Below, piece by piece: positions 24,200 to 36,613 of a DNA stretch of 64,000 nucleotides (position 1 is the stretch's first letter; each line of letters opens with the position of its first letter). The notes beneath the pieces are model-generated. The model made no database searches and was not told the origin of the DNA. It saw only the letters and a program-made list of their open reading frames with translations. A program made the position numbers and the translations under genes. The DNA is from Monosiga brevicollis MX1. Its lineage: Eukaryota > Opisthokonta > Choanoflagellata > Craspedida > Salpingoecidae. The stretch covers positions 658,914 to 722,913 of the forward strand of contig NW_001865042.1 in the NCBI RefSeq assembly GCF_000002865.3, in the 5' to 3' direction.

Positions 24200-24966
24200 T
24201 CAAGTATGGCGACCTGCAGCCGACAATAGACTTGCAAAGCGTGACGACGGCCGCTGCACCAGCGCAGCCGGTGCATCAAACTCTGCCACTCGTCCGTCCT
24301 CCAGCACCATCACCAAGTCGTAGCGCATGGCATTGTGCAAATTGTGTGCAATGCTGAGCACAGTGCTTTCCATCCCAAACAAGATGTCATGCACCAGCTA
24401 TCAGCGAGACAAATACAACACACGCCGTCAGACATCATGACTCGCCTTTCCTGGCGCGGAAACAACAAAATGCTTCGCCTTTGCGACGACAAGAAGCTTC
24501 TTGCTAGTGTCCCAATCACCATGCATTTAAAACATGCAGTCAATACGTACACGATCCGATGATTCGTCGAGGGTAGACGTGATTTCATCACATAGTAAGA
24601 CAGGCGCCGGGTTGTACAAGGCACGCGCCAAGCAAAGAAGCTGTTGCTCGCCAGCACTGAAGAGCTCACCCGTCTAGGGTTGCAGAGGGCCGGTCCCTCA
24701 AGCATTGAGCTCTGATCACCCCAGAAGCCAGAAGCAGCATGCGCGCCACCGCAAATAACCACAACAAAAAAAAGCCTGTAGCCTCAGCGGCCGGACCTAC
24801 CTCAACGAGCTCCGTATCCAGCTGCCTGTCCAACAACCGGATAGCGTGCGCCATGCCCACTTGTTCGAGGATTGCCCACAGCCGTGCAACACTTGTGACC
24901 TCACTCTCCGGCACCTTGGTGCCCAGCATGTCGCTCAGATCGTCCAATGCTAGCCCGCGCCCTGTT

Positions 24967-25009
<43 letters not shown>

Positions 25010-28000
25010 AGAGACATCAAGTTACGGCAGTTCGACTGCCTTGCATGCGGCTGACATGTGGAAACGTGCATGTTCGAAAATCACCTTGAGGAACGCCACT
25101 AGTCAGTGTGGCATCAGCTGGGCCCATCAAAATTTCACGAACAGTTTTTCCAAACAACATGGGGCGTTGAGGAATCAGATGCACCAAGTGCCGTAGCTGC
25201 ACCAGCATCAGATCTTTGCAACAGGAAGACAGTGTAAGCCCTGGGCTCTACGCCTTATTGCAGCGACCGGTTTGCCTACAATGCCAAAAATCCACAAACC
25301 GCAAATGTCGAGATCGCCCACGCGAATATGACCCTCAAAAGGGTGAAAGCGCAAAAGGGTCGAGAATAGCGATGATTTGCCTGCCCCTGTTCGTCCAACA
25401 CACAGAACCTGACGAGCATGCAACATGAGAACACGAGCCATAGATGGCTGACAAACCATAAGACCACAATTCTCCAACCTTTTTGCCAGGTGGGACAACC
25501 ACGCTGATACCCTTCAAAACAGGTGGAAGAACAGAGCTATAACGCAAAACAACCTCTCGAAACTGCATCGTTGACGTGTCAAAAAAAGAAGTTGAGTACA
25601 ATAGGGTAGGGCAAAGATGCGTCTCAAATTGGTGCTTGCCCTGGCCCCAACCCTGACCCTGGTGCCAGCAGCACATCAGCAGCGGCACAAACCTCCAAGG
25701 CCAATTGACGGGCTGCACGATGTGCTTGATAAACTCGCACGCTGGACGCAGCCTGGGCTGTGCGCAGCCATTGGCGTCGCTCACTTTCGCCCTATGGCCC
25801 CACATTCCAGTCAGAAAAGTCAATGGTGAAAGCCCAAGCCCGCAAAGCAGGAACATCAGATCGCGCAGCAAATTGGAAAGCCAACCTCATCATTTTCGGT
25901 GGGCTCGTCCAAGTATTGCCACGCCCGCTCAACAGCAACAAGCTCAATCTGAGAACAAAGCAAGTGTCAGTCCGATTGTACATACATGGTGCTTCTTCAC
26001 AAGTTGGTGGTGGAGCAGGGATCAGCGTTGAAAGGCACATTGTCTCGCTCTCGTGAGGTGCATGGATCGGGCGCCAGCACCGCAACTAGTAAATGCCAAA
26101 TATAGTGTCGACCGTACCTCTGTCTGAGCCACCTCTTTAAGAAACCAGCCCAACATTCCTGGCAGCTGCGTCACGTAGGTCAGAGCCAGGCCGACGCGAC
26201 CGGCACTCAGCAGCCCCTGGCTGGTGGCATACACGGCCAAGACCGACGTGCCTAGCACAACCACGCTCCCCACAAGCTCCAGCCACACAGTCACCCATTG
26301 AGTGACGGCCCAGTTGTGCCAGGCACATTTGGTATTCTGATTGATGTGCAAGACATGTTCTCGCTGAAACGTAGCCTAAAGGGTGGAAGAACAAACAGCG
26401 ACCCGTGAGAGAACAGGACGCCCATGGCGAGCCCATATCACCGAGGCACTGTCACCCACGTGCATGTCCAAAGCCTTGATCACGGGCAATCCTGACAGAA
26501 ACTGAGTAAAGTTATTGATAATGGGCGTTCTTGATACAGACTCCATGCGCCTCAAGTCACGAGCCGTCCACCTAGATGCCAAACAATTGAGCCCATGCGC
26601 TCGGCAGACATGGTCGTCTTCCCCGTCTCAGTGCGCATTTTGATGCCCTCCCCCAAAGAACCTTTGCTTGAAAGAAGTCAAAAAGTATAGTCCTTTCCCC
26701 ACATGAAGCACCATAACCATCACGCGACCCAACAGACCGATAGTGCTGTGCAATGTAGTAAAAAGGCCAGGCCAAGACAAGTACCAGCCCTAAAACGCTA
26801 GGCGCGGTCCATGCTACCACAACCAGCGTGGCCAGGAGATTCAGAGCCGTCTGAGAAAGGTAATTGAGTACATTGGGCACCTAGAAGAATGAAGCATCGC
26901 GCGCTGATGAGATAATTTGCTCTGAGAGCGAGTTCAGTCGAGATGACAATCATTCGTATCATGTTCCCTGTCTGATGACCATACCGCTTCGTCAATGGCA
27001 AGAATATCCTTGAGAAAACGATTCAAGATCTGGCCCTATGGAAGGTTGTGTGACCTATGAGAAAATCTTCTCGTTCACAGACAAGCAATGACTCGGCCCG
27101 CCTTACCACAGGCGTTTTGATGAAAAATAACATGGGAAACCATAGCACGCGACGGACAAGTTCGTCGTGTACTCGTCGCGATGCCTATGCAAAACGTGGA
27201 CGATGGCTTCAATCAGTACATGCTTGAGCTGACTGAGTGAAATCAGCAGCGTGCCTTGGGGCATTTCTTTTGATGTGCAGAAAAAGAAAGGCTGGAAGCA
27301 AGCTCCCTGTACACGTACGTTGATGGTTCCTCGTACAAAAAGCAGACTGCGTGCCAAGTTGGTCAGACAAAGTCCCACGCCAGTGGCCAAGTAAACATTC
27401 ACATAATAAAACTGCCGATCGGTCATTGAAACAGGTTAATGCAACAACAAAGATAGCAAATTTCGTTACGGTTTCTAAGCATCGGCGAGGCAGAAAGCTT
27501 GATACCTGCCCACTCGCCAGCACGTACCTCGGAGTGCTGCAGTGCCGTGTCCGACACCCACACAGATAGCCACCAATTGTTCACTACATTGCCCGCTGGA
27601 TAAGCAAGCAAGGCCATGATCACTGCAGCTGCAAAGACGCGCGAGCCGTAGTGGCCAAAATAACTGCACATCAAGTGTCAGTTCTGAGCACAAACGCCCA
27701 ACGAAAGCAATACAAAGACATGTGGCGCGGCGACTCACCCCTTCACAGTTTGCCATGCAATTTGCCCTGTTTCAGACGCTTCAGAAGCAACATCGCCTGT
27801 CCTCGCCGTGGCCTGATCGTCGTCAGTGTCGTTGAGGTCCTGTTCAGTCGGGCACGCAGATACACTGTGAGATTGGAAAGGCGCTTCGCTTCGTGACAAA
27901 GGATGACTTGAGCCACCAGCAGCGCAAACGTGGCCTGCAGGCAAAAACATCACCTCGTAATCCACAACGACCCAACTAAGGTTACGATCACGACCCGAGC

Positions 28001-31000
28001 GCAACAAATGAACTTCAACAGCATCAATGTCAGAGTCGTGGCGGGTATTAGACACGGGTTCCAATGCCGCATTGTGCGTGTGGGTGTGGCGGCGACGCCG
28101 AATAAGACGAGAATGCGATCGCCGAGACGAAGCCCGTGAGGAGATGGGGCTCTTGGCACCGGCGGTCGCGAAACGATGCGCCAGTCGGTGTGTGCTTTTC
28201 GAGTCTTCGCGCACCGTCTCCAGCGGTATGTCATTTTCCAGGTCGGCCTCCGCCTCCGCCTCCGTCTCTGTGCCGGAAGTGAGGTCGGGATAACTGGCCC
28301 AAATGCCCAATGAAGCAAGTTGATCGTATGTGCCTTGGGCCACCATGTTGCCCGTGGCGTCCAACACCACAATCAAGGAGACGTGGGGTGACTGGAGAAC
28401 CTGACGCGAATGCGAAACCAGCACTCGCGTACTGTCTGCAAGATGGTGAAGGATGGCACGCTCAAAGACCTGCGCGGAGACGCGAGCATCCAGGCTGGCC
28501 AGCACATCATCCAGACAAATAATCTGTCGCTTGGCGTAAAGGACTTGACCACATGGCGTGTTCAAAATCATTGGTAAGTTCTCGTTTGAATCCCGTTTAA
28601 GAGCATGGCTGAGATGAGAAGGCAAAATAAACGCCCAAGGAACTCACCTCGCGCAAGCGCAATGCGTTGTTTTTGACCGCCGCTGACGGCCGCTCCACCC
28701 TCACCCAACAAGGTCGCGTCACCATGAGGCAGCTGCCTGATATCCGCATCTGGTGCATGAGCAGCAAGATAAGGATGAGACCCTGCAGCGGCTACAAACA
28801 CGGTTGTAGAGGTATTCCTGCGCATCAACGCCACGCACCCAGACAACAGGCATGCAGGACGGCAGAGTACTGGATTGGGTCCAAAGGTCGACCAAAAAGG
28901 ATGTTGTCTCGGATTGACTCGCCGGTGACCCAGGGCGTCTGCGGCACATATGCCAGGGTACCAGCCACGTGGACTCGACCCGCTCGCACGACCGTGTTGC
29001 CTAGGAGCGTTTGCAAGAGGGTTGATTTGCCGGCGGAGGTTGGACCTGTGACCACCACCAAGGAGCCAGGCTCGGCCTGCAGTACGTCGCAAAAGACATT
29101 ATCCAGTCGATGAGCGCACATGTGCGTTCAAGCCCAATTTTGCGGTCAAGCACGCCCACTCAACGGGTTGGACGTGCCCTGAAAGAGAACAAGATGAGAA
29201 AGCGTCATACATGCTCGACAGACCAACCTGGAAGGAGAGGTTGTTGAGGATAATCGACTGTTTGGCGCCGTAACTCACGCCAGCACCTGTGACCTCTATG
29301 CCCCCAGGTGCAGCGGCTCCATGTAATGTGTGGGAATAGCTCGCTTGTGGCACGGTCTGAAGAAGGACAGAATGATTGAATCAGACCTCAACGGCACATT
29401 GCTCAGGAGGCAAGGGCGGGCACAGCGGCATATCTGCTCACCTTGGTATTGAAGAGAACGGACAGGCGATCCAGTGAGACCTTGACATCCATGGCGCTTG
29501 TTATAGCAAACGGCAAGTATGACACGGGTCTTCGGAGCAGGTTGTACCAAGCCAAGCATGTAAAGGCTGTGCTCGCGCTGAGGGGCGTTTCGTGAGTGTA
29601 GGCATACGTCAGAAAAGAGAGTGTGGGTGCGAGTGTGCGCCCCGAGTTGATGACGAAATTGAGCACGGCATTGAGTGTTTGTTTACGCTTTTGCTGCGCC
29701 AATTCCTCTGCTCGGACAGCTGTAATCTGTTGTTCAGCCCAAGCTTCCCAGCAAAAGGTCTTGAGCACTGCACTGGCAGTAAGAGCCCGTTGTGTGAGCC
29801 GCGTGCGCCGATCACGACACTCCTGAATTTGTGCGGACGCTCGCTATTGGAGAATGCAAATGAACAAAGTGGTGCAAAAATGAGACCGAGTAGAAATTTC
29901 CGAGACCCGGACAATCACAGGCTAAGCATTGGTGTGTGTCAGGTTCGTTCTCGACAGGAAGCAGGAACACCTCACTTTGATTCCGGCGATGATGCAAACG
30001 AGGGCTGGCACTGATACGACGTAAACGCCGACGCCAACCCACATGGCAAAGCCAAGGTGCATGTTGAGAAAATAGAGGCCGGTACCAAGAATAAGAAGGG
30101 AGCACCAGGTACCCCAATGAAAGGACGGAATGAGGTAGGTATCCGAAATCCGTGCCGCGTCGATCATGAGCAGATTGGTGAGCTGGCCAGGGGAGAATTC
30201 AGCCAAGACGGTACGGCTGTGCCGGCGCACGTGTTCGTACACTTGTTGCATGAGCGCTGCTTTGGTGTGAAGGCAGCATCGCATACCCACGCCCCAGAAC
30301 TGTTGCTCAAGCAGCGCCTGCCCGGCCGTGCAAAAGAAAAGGGCAACGGCGAGCACATAAGCTTTGGTGAGATCGCGGCTGTGGGCTTCGTGGTCATCCT
30401 TTTCGTTGGGCAGGCGCTCGATGACATCAAGGAGAGATTCCGTCACGAGAGGGACTCCAAAACTGATGCAAGTGCTGAGCAGGACCATGACAGCCGACAA
30501 GAAAAAGGTCTGCCAGAAGAGTCCGAGAAGGACGCTGTAGAGGGCGCTGGCATTGACATGGGAGTGGATACGTTTCCATTGGTCGTGGAGTCGATGCCCA
30601 ATGTATCGAGCATGATCCACCAAAGCCACAGGAGGAAGGTCGGCCACCGTAACGGCACGGTGCTTGAATGCGGTGTGCAAGAGTGGCCACAGCCAAGTGT
30701 ACATGAGGCGAGCGCCGAGGCTGCTGGTTTCTTCAGGCGATCGCTCGGCCATGTCTGGAGGACACGACTCGGAGAGTCCCCTTTCAGAGGAGAGTAGGTC
30801 ATATGCCAGAATATGGTCCGAGTTCATCGCATCCACGCTGGTGCGCGGGTGCGTGCGACCTGAAGTAGTGCAGCAGTGCGAGCGTGAGGAGGAGTCGATG
30901 TGAATTGTGCATTGTCAGCTGCAGCTGTAGCCAGGCCTGGGGGGCACGTGTGTATGACCGTACCAGTAGGGAGATCGTAATCCTTGATGAGGGGGGTGGT

Positions 31001-31828
31001 CTCGGTATCTGCATTGATAGAGCTTGCTACTGAAGGATGTGACGGATGATTGGCGCGACGGGAGTGGACACGGGCGGTGAGGTACTGGAAGGGGTCTGAA
31101 GTTTCTTTTTGGAGGTATAGCCGGCGAGCTCGAAGTACGAAGAGGGCGGCAATGAGCGTAATGATGGAAACAATGAGGAGTAGGCATTCGACGGCTGGAA
31201 CAATGAGGTCGGCACGATCGATGGGCCCTCGAGCATACTCATCGTACACGGCGTAGGCGCTGAGGGTCAGCAAGGCTGTCCACGCGAGCAGTAGTAGACG
31301 CCGCAGCCCTCTGGACCAGCCATAGCGTAGGCTGAGCAGCATCTGCATCCAAGAGGCGGCAATGGTGATCCCAGTGACAACATGGGCCACCCGTGTGTAT
31401 GTGTGGCCATCCCAGGCGACGCTGACCGCGATGCCCATCTGGGCAGCAGCCGTTATGAGCAAGCAGCATCGGAGCGACCAGAGTCGTAAGCTGAGGTGAC
31501 CCGGGCGAAAGAGGCGCGCCGAGGGGTCGAAGTTGGCGAAGAAAAAGAGGTAGAAAAGCAGAAGCAGATGAATGGGGAATCCTGTGTAGAGGGTGACTCT
31601 GCTGCAGGGATTGCTCTCGCCCGGAGGCCGGAAGGCAATGTGACCATCATGTTCCATGCCCAGATGCGCTGAGCTGTTGCTGCTGCGGCACCAGTACATG
31701 GCCACAAAGTCAGGCATGGTGTCGGGTCGGTGCTTGCCTGCTTTGATTGAACCACTCTGGGCCGCGCTCGCCGATACTCTTGTTGCGACGACAGCCACCA
31801 CACCGACGATATCACCCTCGTTTGCCAA
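24200..31828 (-). CDS. ABC transporter, subfamily C (MRP-type), with TMD0
   Basis: A full-length ABCC exporter in many exons. The first exon (31828 or 31717 to about 30960) encodes an extra N-terminal membrane domain of about five helices (HLLLLFYLFFFANF, LLITAAAQMGIAVSV, ECLLLIVSIITLIAALFVL). TMD1 follows (30836-29460). NBD1 has Walker A GPTSAGKST (about 29040), signature SGGQKQRIALARG (about 28680), Walker B IICLDDVLASLD (about 28530) and H-loop LVSHS. TMD2 covers about 27750-25800. NBD2 has Walker A GRTGAGKSS (about 25390), signature FSAGEQQLLCLARAL (about 24650), Walker B VLLCDEITSTLDE (about 24580) and H-loop SIAHNLHNAM, then EDGRVAEFDAPAALV to the stop at 24200. NBD1 carries Asp where the catalytic Glu is expected, the asymmetry known in MRPs. 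Substrate is unknown; conjugates or drugs are typical. Either ATG could be the start. Confidence 0.88.
24968..25008 (+). repeat. CA microsatellite inside an ABC-transporter intron
   Basis: A perfect CA run lies in the intron between two NBD2 exons of the minus-strand ABCC gene. On the sense strand it reads GT and begins near the donor of that intron, so length changes could affect splicing. Confidence 0.9.
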
Positions 31829-32444
31829 TCAGAGCTGTTTGACCAGCTCCTTGACACGGCCTTGTGGCCACGACGGCACCGGCAGACGGACCAATCAACT
31901 TCTCACTGAGCTAATCATCCATCTCGTCTATCCACTTCACATGTCACTGCATGGACTTTGACGGGTATGCTGCGATCGTCCTATTTGGTTTCTCGCACCA
32001 CCAGCCGTCGGCGAGCACATCACTTCAACATCTGCACATACCACCCAGCCCCGCCAGCCATGATCTTGCAGCGACCAGTAGGCAGTGTGCGCTGCGAATA
32101 CGGGGCGGTGGGCCGTGGATACCGCCAGAGGTGCACCGATCGAGCTCCGCAACTCGTGTGTGTGTGCTGATTCTGATTTTGCTCTCTGCTCTGCTTGCAT
32201 GTGTGTGTCTGACAATTGCCCCTCTCTCTCTCTGTACCTTTGCAGTTGCCTCTGAACCAATTCATTCCCCTCACTCCGTCTCTCTCTCTCTCTCTCTCTG
32301 TACCAATTCATTCTCTCTCTCTGTCTCTCTCTCTCTCTCTGTCTCTCTCTCTCTGTCTCTCTCTCTCTCTCTCGGTCTCTGTCTCTCTCTCTCTTGATTT
32401 TTATTTTTTTCCTCGACAAGAGTAAGGGACATAAGGACTGGAGA
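31829..32444. promoter_or_regulatory. divergent region of ABCC (-) and GPALPP1 (+), with long CT tract
   Basis: The two start codons are 616 bp apart, head to head. The right third (about 32216-32396) is almost pure pyrimidine, CT repeats broken by short CTGTCTCTC variants and two ACCAATTCATT units. It is followed by a T-rich stretch and the GPALPP1 start at 32445. No gene is visible. Frames open through the tract encode only Ser-Leu or Arg-Glu repeats and are artefacts. Confidence 0.6.
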
Positions 32445-33395
32445 ATGGCGGCTCGACAAGGGCCCGCATTGCCGCCGCACCTCGCACGGCAACGCCAGCA
32501 AGAGGCTGAGGCCAAGGAAGCAGCGCCAAGCGTGGCAGGCCCGGCACTACCACCCCATTTGCAGACTCGTCGTGATGCTGACGTGAGTGACCGAGACACA
32601 CCAGGTGCTTCACACAGTGCTGTTGATGATGGTCCCGCCGCTGTGGCCGGACCAAGCCTACCACCGGGGTTTGTCCGAACTGCTGTTCCTGAATTGGACC
32701 GGCGCCCCGTCGCTGGTCCGGCCCGGCCACCAGTCAACGCCGATACAACTGGCGGAGATGCCGGTCCTGTGTCGCGCCCAGATGAGGATTCGGATTCGGA
32801 CGACGATGACATTGGGCCGATGCCGCAGGCCCCAGGTGACGCCGAGGCCAGCGACCACGCAACGGTTTTGGCTGACTTTGAACGTCGCGCGAAGCAGCAG
32901 AAGGACACCCTCCTGGGTCTTAACCGCCCTGTTGCCACCGAGCGGGAGAGCTGGATGACCGAACTACCTGAAGCCTACCGCAAGAACTTTGGCATGGACA
33001 ACCGCTCCTTCCGGCAGTCATACGGCGCTGGTCAGGTGGATCAGAGCTGGGCCCGGGCGCCCTCGAGTGCGCAGCCAGGCAGTGAAGCACCTACCCCGCA
33101 ACCGCCTTCCAAGGGTCCTGCGCCGCAGCCAACCGTGCGCGCCGCACAGCAGCAACAGGAAGCCGCCCGGGTAGTGCAGGCATACAACGAGAAGCATCGC
33201 GGACAGTCGTTGGTTGACATGCACAAGGCAAAACGTGCCAAGCAACAGGAGACCAGTGGTTCTAAACCAGCTGGCCGCCGTCGGTTCGATCCAGATGTAG
33301 ATTTGCACGGTACCCGCATCAGTGCCGACAAACAACGACAGATGATTGCCAAGGCCTCGTCTTTCCAAAGTCGCTTTGCTCATGGCAAGTATTAG
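32445..33395 (+). CDS. GPALPP1: GPALPP motif-containing protein 1
   Basis: One exon, 316 residues. The N-terminal half repeats the diagnostic motif: GPALPPHL at residue 6, again near residue 31, GPSLPPGF near 66, GPARPP near 85, then a degenerate IGPMPQ after an acidic stretch (EDSDSDDDD). The C-terminal half fits the DUF3752 domain: ATERESWMTELPEAYRKNFGMDNRSF, a Pro/Gln linker, YNEKHRGQSLVDMHKAKRAKQQ, and a basic end, GRRRFDPDVDLHG. The family is nuclear and of unknown function in animals. The start is the first ATG, directly before the first motif. It stands out as intronless among intron-rich neighbours. Confidence 0.92.
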   Translation: MAARQGPALPPHLARQRQQEAEAKEAAPSVAGPALPPHLQTRRDADVSDRDTPGASHSAVDDGPAAVAGPSLPPGFVRTAVPELDRRPVAGPARPPVNADTTGGDAGPVSRPDEDSDSDDDDIGPMPQAPGDAEASDHATVLADFERRAKQQKDTLLGLNRPVATERESWMTELPEAYRKNFGMDNRSFRQSYGAGQVDQSWARAPSSAQPGSEAPTPQPPSKGPAPQPTVRAAQQQQEAARVVQAYNEKHRGQSLVDMHKAKRAKQQETSGSKPAGRRRFDPDVDLHGTRISADKQRQMIAKASSFQSRFAHGKY

Positions 33396-34071
33396 GGAGC
33401 GCTGGAGCGTTGACTTCCACCTGTCAATGCCGCTGATCATGATTGAAATTGAGTCGAGAATTGGTACCGAGTATTGTGTTGATTGTTGTTGGGGGTCGAT
33501 GGCCGGGCGTCGTGTGTTACTGTATCCGTAAGCCGTGGGGTTGGGTTTCTTTGTTGTCATAGACATGTAACGACGACAACAACAGCAGTGCCGTGTACGA
33601 GTACGAGCCCAAAATCGTGAAAAGTACCAGACAAGAGTCGCTTCACTTGACGATAGCTGGAGTTGAGCCACAGCAAGTCGAATCAAGACGAGACGAGCCA
33701 GGGTTTTTTTCAAGCCAACGTTGGTCGCTTGACGACCCAAATGTAGTACATACTACAACGGTTAGAAGCAAAAGCCAGCACACACGCACACACACACACA
33801 CGCGCACGCCGAAGACACACGAGGTGACACAGAAGAGATCGAGCACAATTAACACAAGCGAGCAGCAAAAGACACATCGTAAAAAAAAAAAAAAAAACCA
33901 GCAAAAATACAGCAAAAAATCAGCAAAAATGCAGCAAAAATACAGCGAAAACAACGTCAGACAATTCATTTGTTTTTTTTCGCACACACAGCGAGGTAAC
34001 ACGAGGTCGTCTGTCGGGGCAGCCGGCATTCCGGGCTCTGTGAACGCAGCAGCAGTAGTAGCAGCAGCAGC
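33396..34071. other. intergenic with simple repeats
   Basis: No gene is supported. The stretch holds CA/CG runs (about 33780-33808), an A16 run (about 33882), and just after it at least four imperfect copies of a unit close to CAGCAAAAATA (about 33899-33950). An AGC/AGT trinucleotide run ends directly before the start codon at 34072. Confidence 0.55.
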
Positions 34072-35943
34072 ATGACAAAGGCGAGGACCAGGAGCGAGCT
34101 TGACGAGCTGGTCCAGCGCGGTGAGTGTGTCCAAGGCATGGTTGGAAGACGAACAACTGCTGTCATCCCTACGCGATACTCTCACGTGCAATGGCGGCAG
34201 ACTATACGGAGCAGGCTCATCAACGATACAAGGAGTTGGCGCAGGAACTACCTGGGCTAGCCTACAGGCCCGGGGCAGCTGTCAAGGCGCACAGTCAGCA
34301 GGATGAAGCGGCAGGCTCACATCTCTTTGCAACAGTGCGTCACTTCCCCCGCGTCAAGGGCCGTGCAGCCGCCAGCTCACAGCTCACCCAGAGGTGCACA
34401 TGCGCCACGGGTGCCCCCAACATCTAGGATGTTGCTGCGTCCGACAACACACCTTGGGACTACAAATCCTATTATCGCCACATCAATCCCTCCCACCACG
34501 CCCGGTACCCTCAGATTTTGAATGCATCTGCCCTCGTGGCACAGGCCAGACGGTAGGACCCTCGTCATCGCTGTCTTTCAAGCATCCAACATGCGCCTCT
34601 CCCGCCCCATCGCGGCTGGTGCGCACAGGCACTCACTCGCTGCCGCATTCACACGCGCACAAGAAGCACACACAATCTCATGCTGTATGTTATGTTGTGT
34701 TGGCAGCACCTTTATGAGAGAAGTACTCAATAAGAGCCCAGCCGGGGACGCAGCCGAGACCGTCGACGTTGCAGCTGAAACGCCACCAGTCCCGATAGCC
34801 GCAACCACGCCAGGCGACAGCAGTACAGCACACCACAACACAGAGCTCCCAGCGCCCTCAGACTTTGCACTTGCCATGGTCACATACAAGCGACTAGACC
34901 TGCTAGCACGACATTGGATCCGCATCCGAGCCCGAGACGCAGCCGTGCTCGGGCTATCGCGACGTCAACGACTATGGCAACGCCGACACGACCAGCCGAA
35001 TCAAACGAGTCGGGCTGTTCGGGTGACGGCCGTGGACGTGAACAGCGCTGTGCAACTGGCAAAGCGGGTACCTGCCCCTCTCCAAGAGACTAGCAACCGG
35101 CACACGGGGCGGTGCGCCGCCGTGTCCAGTCTTCTGGGGCTTGACCCCGTTGACCTGGAGTCGCAGAACCCAGAGGAGATCGATTCACACTGGGAGGGGT
35201 TTGAATCGTCGGGCTCTGATGCCCCGGACCGCGGCACAAGCCCAGGCATCGCCGCAGACGTGCAACCCAGTGCGCGGCCGCATGAGTCACGCATGAGTAT
35301 ATTTCGTCTATTCGCAGCGGTGGACGGTGCAACGGCACGGCTACAAGCCTCGATGGAGCGGAGGCTTGGAGATGCTGCCCGGTCGAGCAGTGAGGAAAGT
35401 GCTGACACGGATGAATTATGGGCTCGCGTCGGCGGTCGCCCCGACTCACCACCTCCACTCAAGCAGCATCGCCGCCGTCGACACACGTCGCGAAGGAAAG
35501 GGACGACACGCACGGAGAGCGACAGCGACAGCGATAGCCAAAGCGACAGCGACAGCAGCAGCAACGACGACGACGACGACGACGACAGCGTCAGCCAATG
35601 CGAAGAGGACCAGGGGGACGAGGCGGTCGAGGGGAGCGCGTGGCCGGGCGCCATCCACACTTCGACAGCCACCACCCCGAAGCGGTCGCGCCTTGCAGTG
35701 GGGCGTCGAACCGGGGCACCCGTGGGCGGAGCCGCACGCAAGTCGCCTCGTACCGCCCATGGCGCGGGGCTTCCATCCCCAAAACGCAAAAAGCAAAGCA
35801 CTGCGCGCCGGCCTACGGCAACGGCGAGTAGCAAACCCAAGCGCACCACGCGACGTGCGAGCGCCGCTCAGCGCCCCAACTACAATGAAATGTCGGACAG
35901 TCAGTCATCAGATGTGTCTCTAAACCTTCACATGTTCGACTGA
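34072..35943 (+). CDS. unidentified, probably nuclear protein with charged disordered tail
   Basis: I do not recognise this gene. Exons that agree in phase are 34072-34120 (MTKARTRSELDELVQR), one starting near 34201 (DYTEQAHQRYKELAQELPGLAYRPG), one starting near 34428 (NTPWDYKSYYRHINPSHHARYPQILNASALVAQARR) and a last one from about 34710 (TFMREVLNKSPAGDAAE) to the stop at 35943. The ordered part has a few helices, including FALAMVTYKRLDLLARHWIRIRARDAAVLGL. From about 35160 it is low complexity: a Ser/Asp run, a seven-Asp tract (about 35570), then Lys/Arg-Pro patches (SPKRKKQSTARRP, KPKRTTRRASA) typical of nuclear localisation or DNA contact. A chromatin or DNA-metabolism role is only a guess. 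Confidence 0.6.
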
Positions 35944-36246
35944 TGAAGCTCCTACGCATGCGGCGACCCGCCTGACCAATTGAAGCGTTGACTTTGAGTC
36001 CCCAGAATTCTTTATCCCTCGACTCCATCTTCACGTGTCACATGTCAACAGAAGACGAGAGTCATCGCACACGACGCGCAACCCATAAGAAGAAAGGTGA
36101 CTCGGACATGGTAGAAATGCGTCGCTCCGTGGTGCGTGTGGGAGGTCATTGGTGGACGCAAAGTCAAAATTACATGTAATTCACACGCAAAAAAACAAAG
36201 GCTGTGACATGCCATGCCAGCCAGCCAAAAAAAATCATATTCTCAG

Positions 36247-36317
36247 GGGGTTGCCGGGAATTGAACCCGGGACCTTCCGCACCCTAAGCGGAAATCATAC
36301 CACTAGACCACAACCCC
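36247..36317 (-). tRNA. tRNA-Pro (AGG), copy 1
   Basis: Reading the minus strand, 71 bases fold as a cloverleaf. The acceptor stem is GGGGTTG with CAACCCC, the A-box-like region TGGTCTAGTGG, the anticodon arm TCCGC-TTAGGGT-GCGGA with anticodon AGG, and the T arm GGTTCAATTCC. No intron is present. A run of eight T on the sense strand begins 12 bp past the 3' end (36234-36227) and should terminate Pol III. A TTTATAAA element lies about 40 bp upstream (36357-36364). Confidence 0.96.
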
Positions 36318-36439
36318 TGATGCTGCTGAAGCTGTTCAACGTGACAGCTAAAAGAATTTATAAATGACAGTCAGATAGAGCGCCCTGGAAAAAAAAAAAG
36401 TAAGCAAATAAATAATCAAGAAGAGGAAAAAGAATCAAG

Positions 36440-36510
36440 GGGGTTGCCGGGAATTGAACCCGGGACCTTCCGCACCCTAAGCGGAAATCATACCACTAGA
36501 CCACAACCCC
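36440..36510 (-). tRNA. tRNA-Pro (AGG), copy 2
   Basis: Identical in all 71 bases to copy 1, with the same AGG anticodon. A T5 run follows the 3' end after 8 bp (36431-36427). A TTTATAT element lies about 36 bp upstream (36546-36552). The flanks differ from those of the other copies. Confidence 0.96.
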
Positions 36511-36613
36511 ATTGTTGTGATGAGTGAAGAGGGTCAAAATATTACATATAAACAGCAATCCACTTTATTGATAAAACGTCAGCAAAAACATGCTACGAGG
36601 CAAAAAGTCAAAG

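Noticed and set aside
32216-32400. Long open frames through the CT tract, both strands
   Set aside because: They encode only Ser-Leu or Arg-Glu alternation forced by the dinucleotide repeat and lie in the GPALPP1 5' flank.
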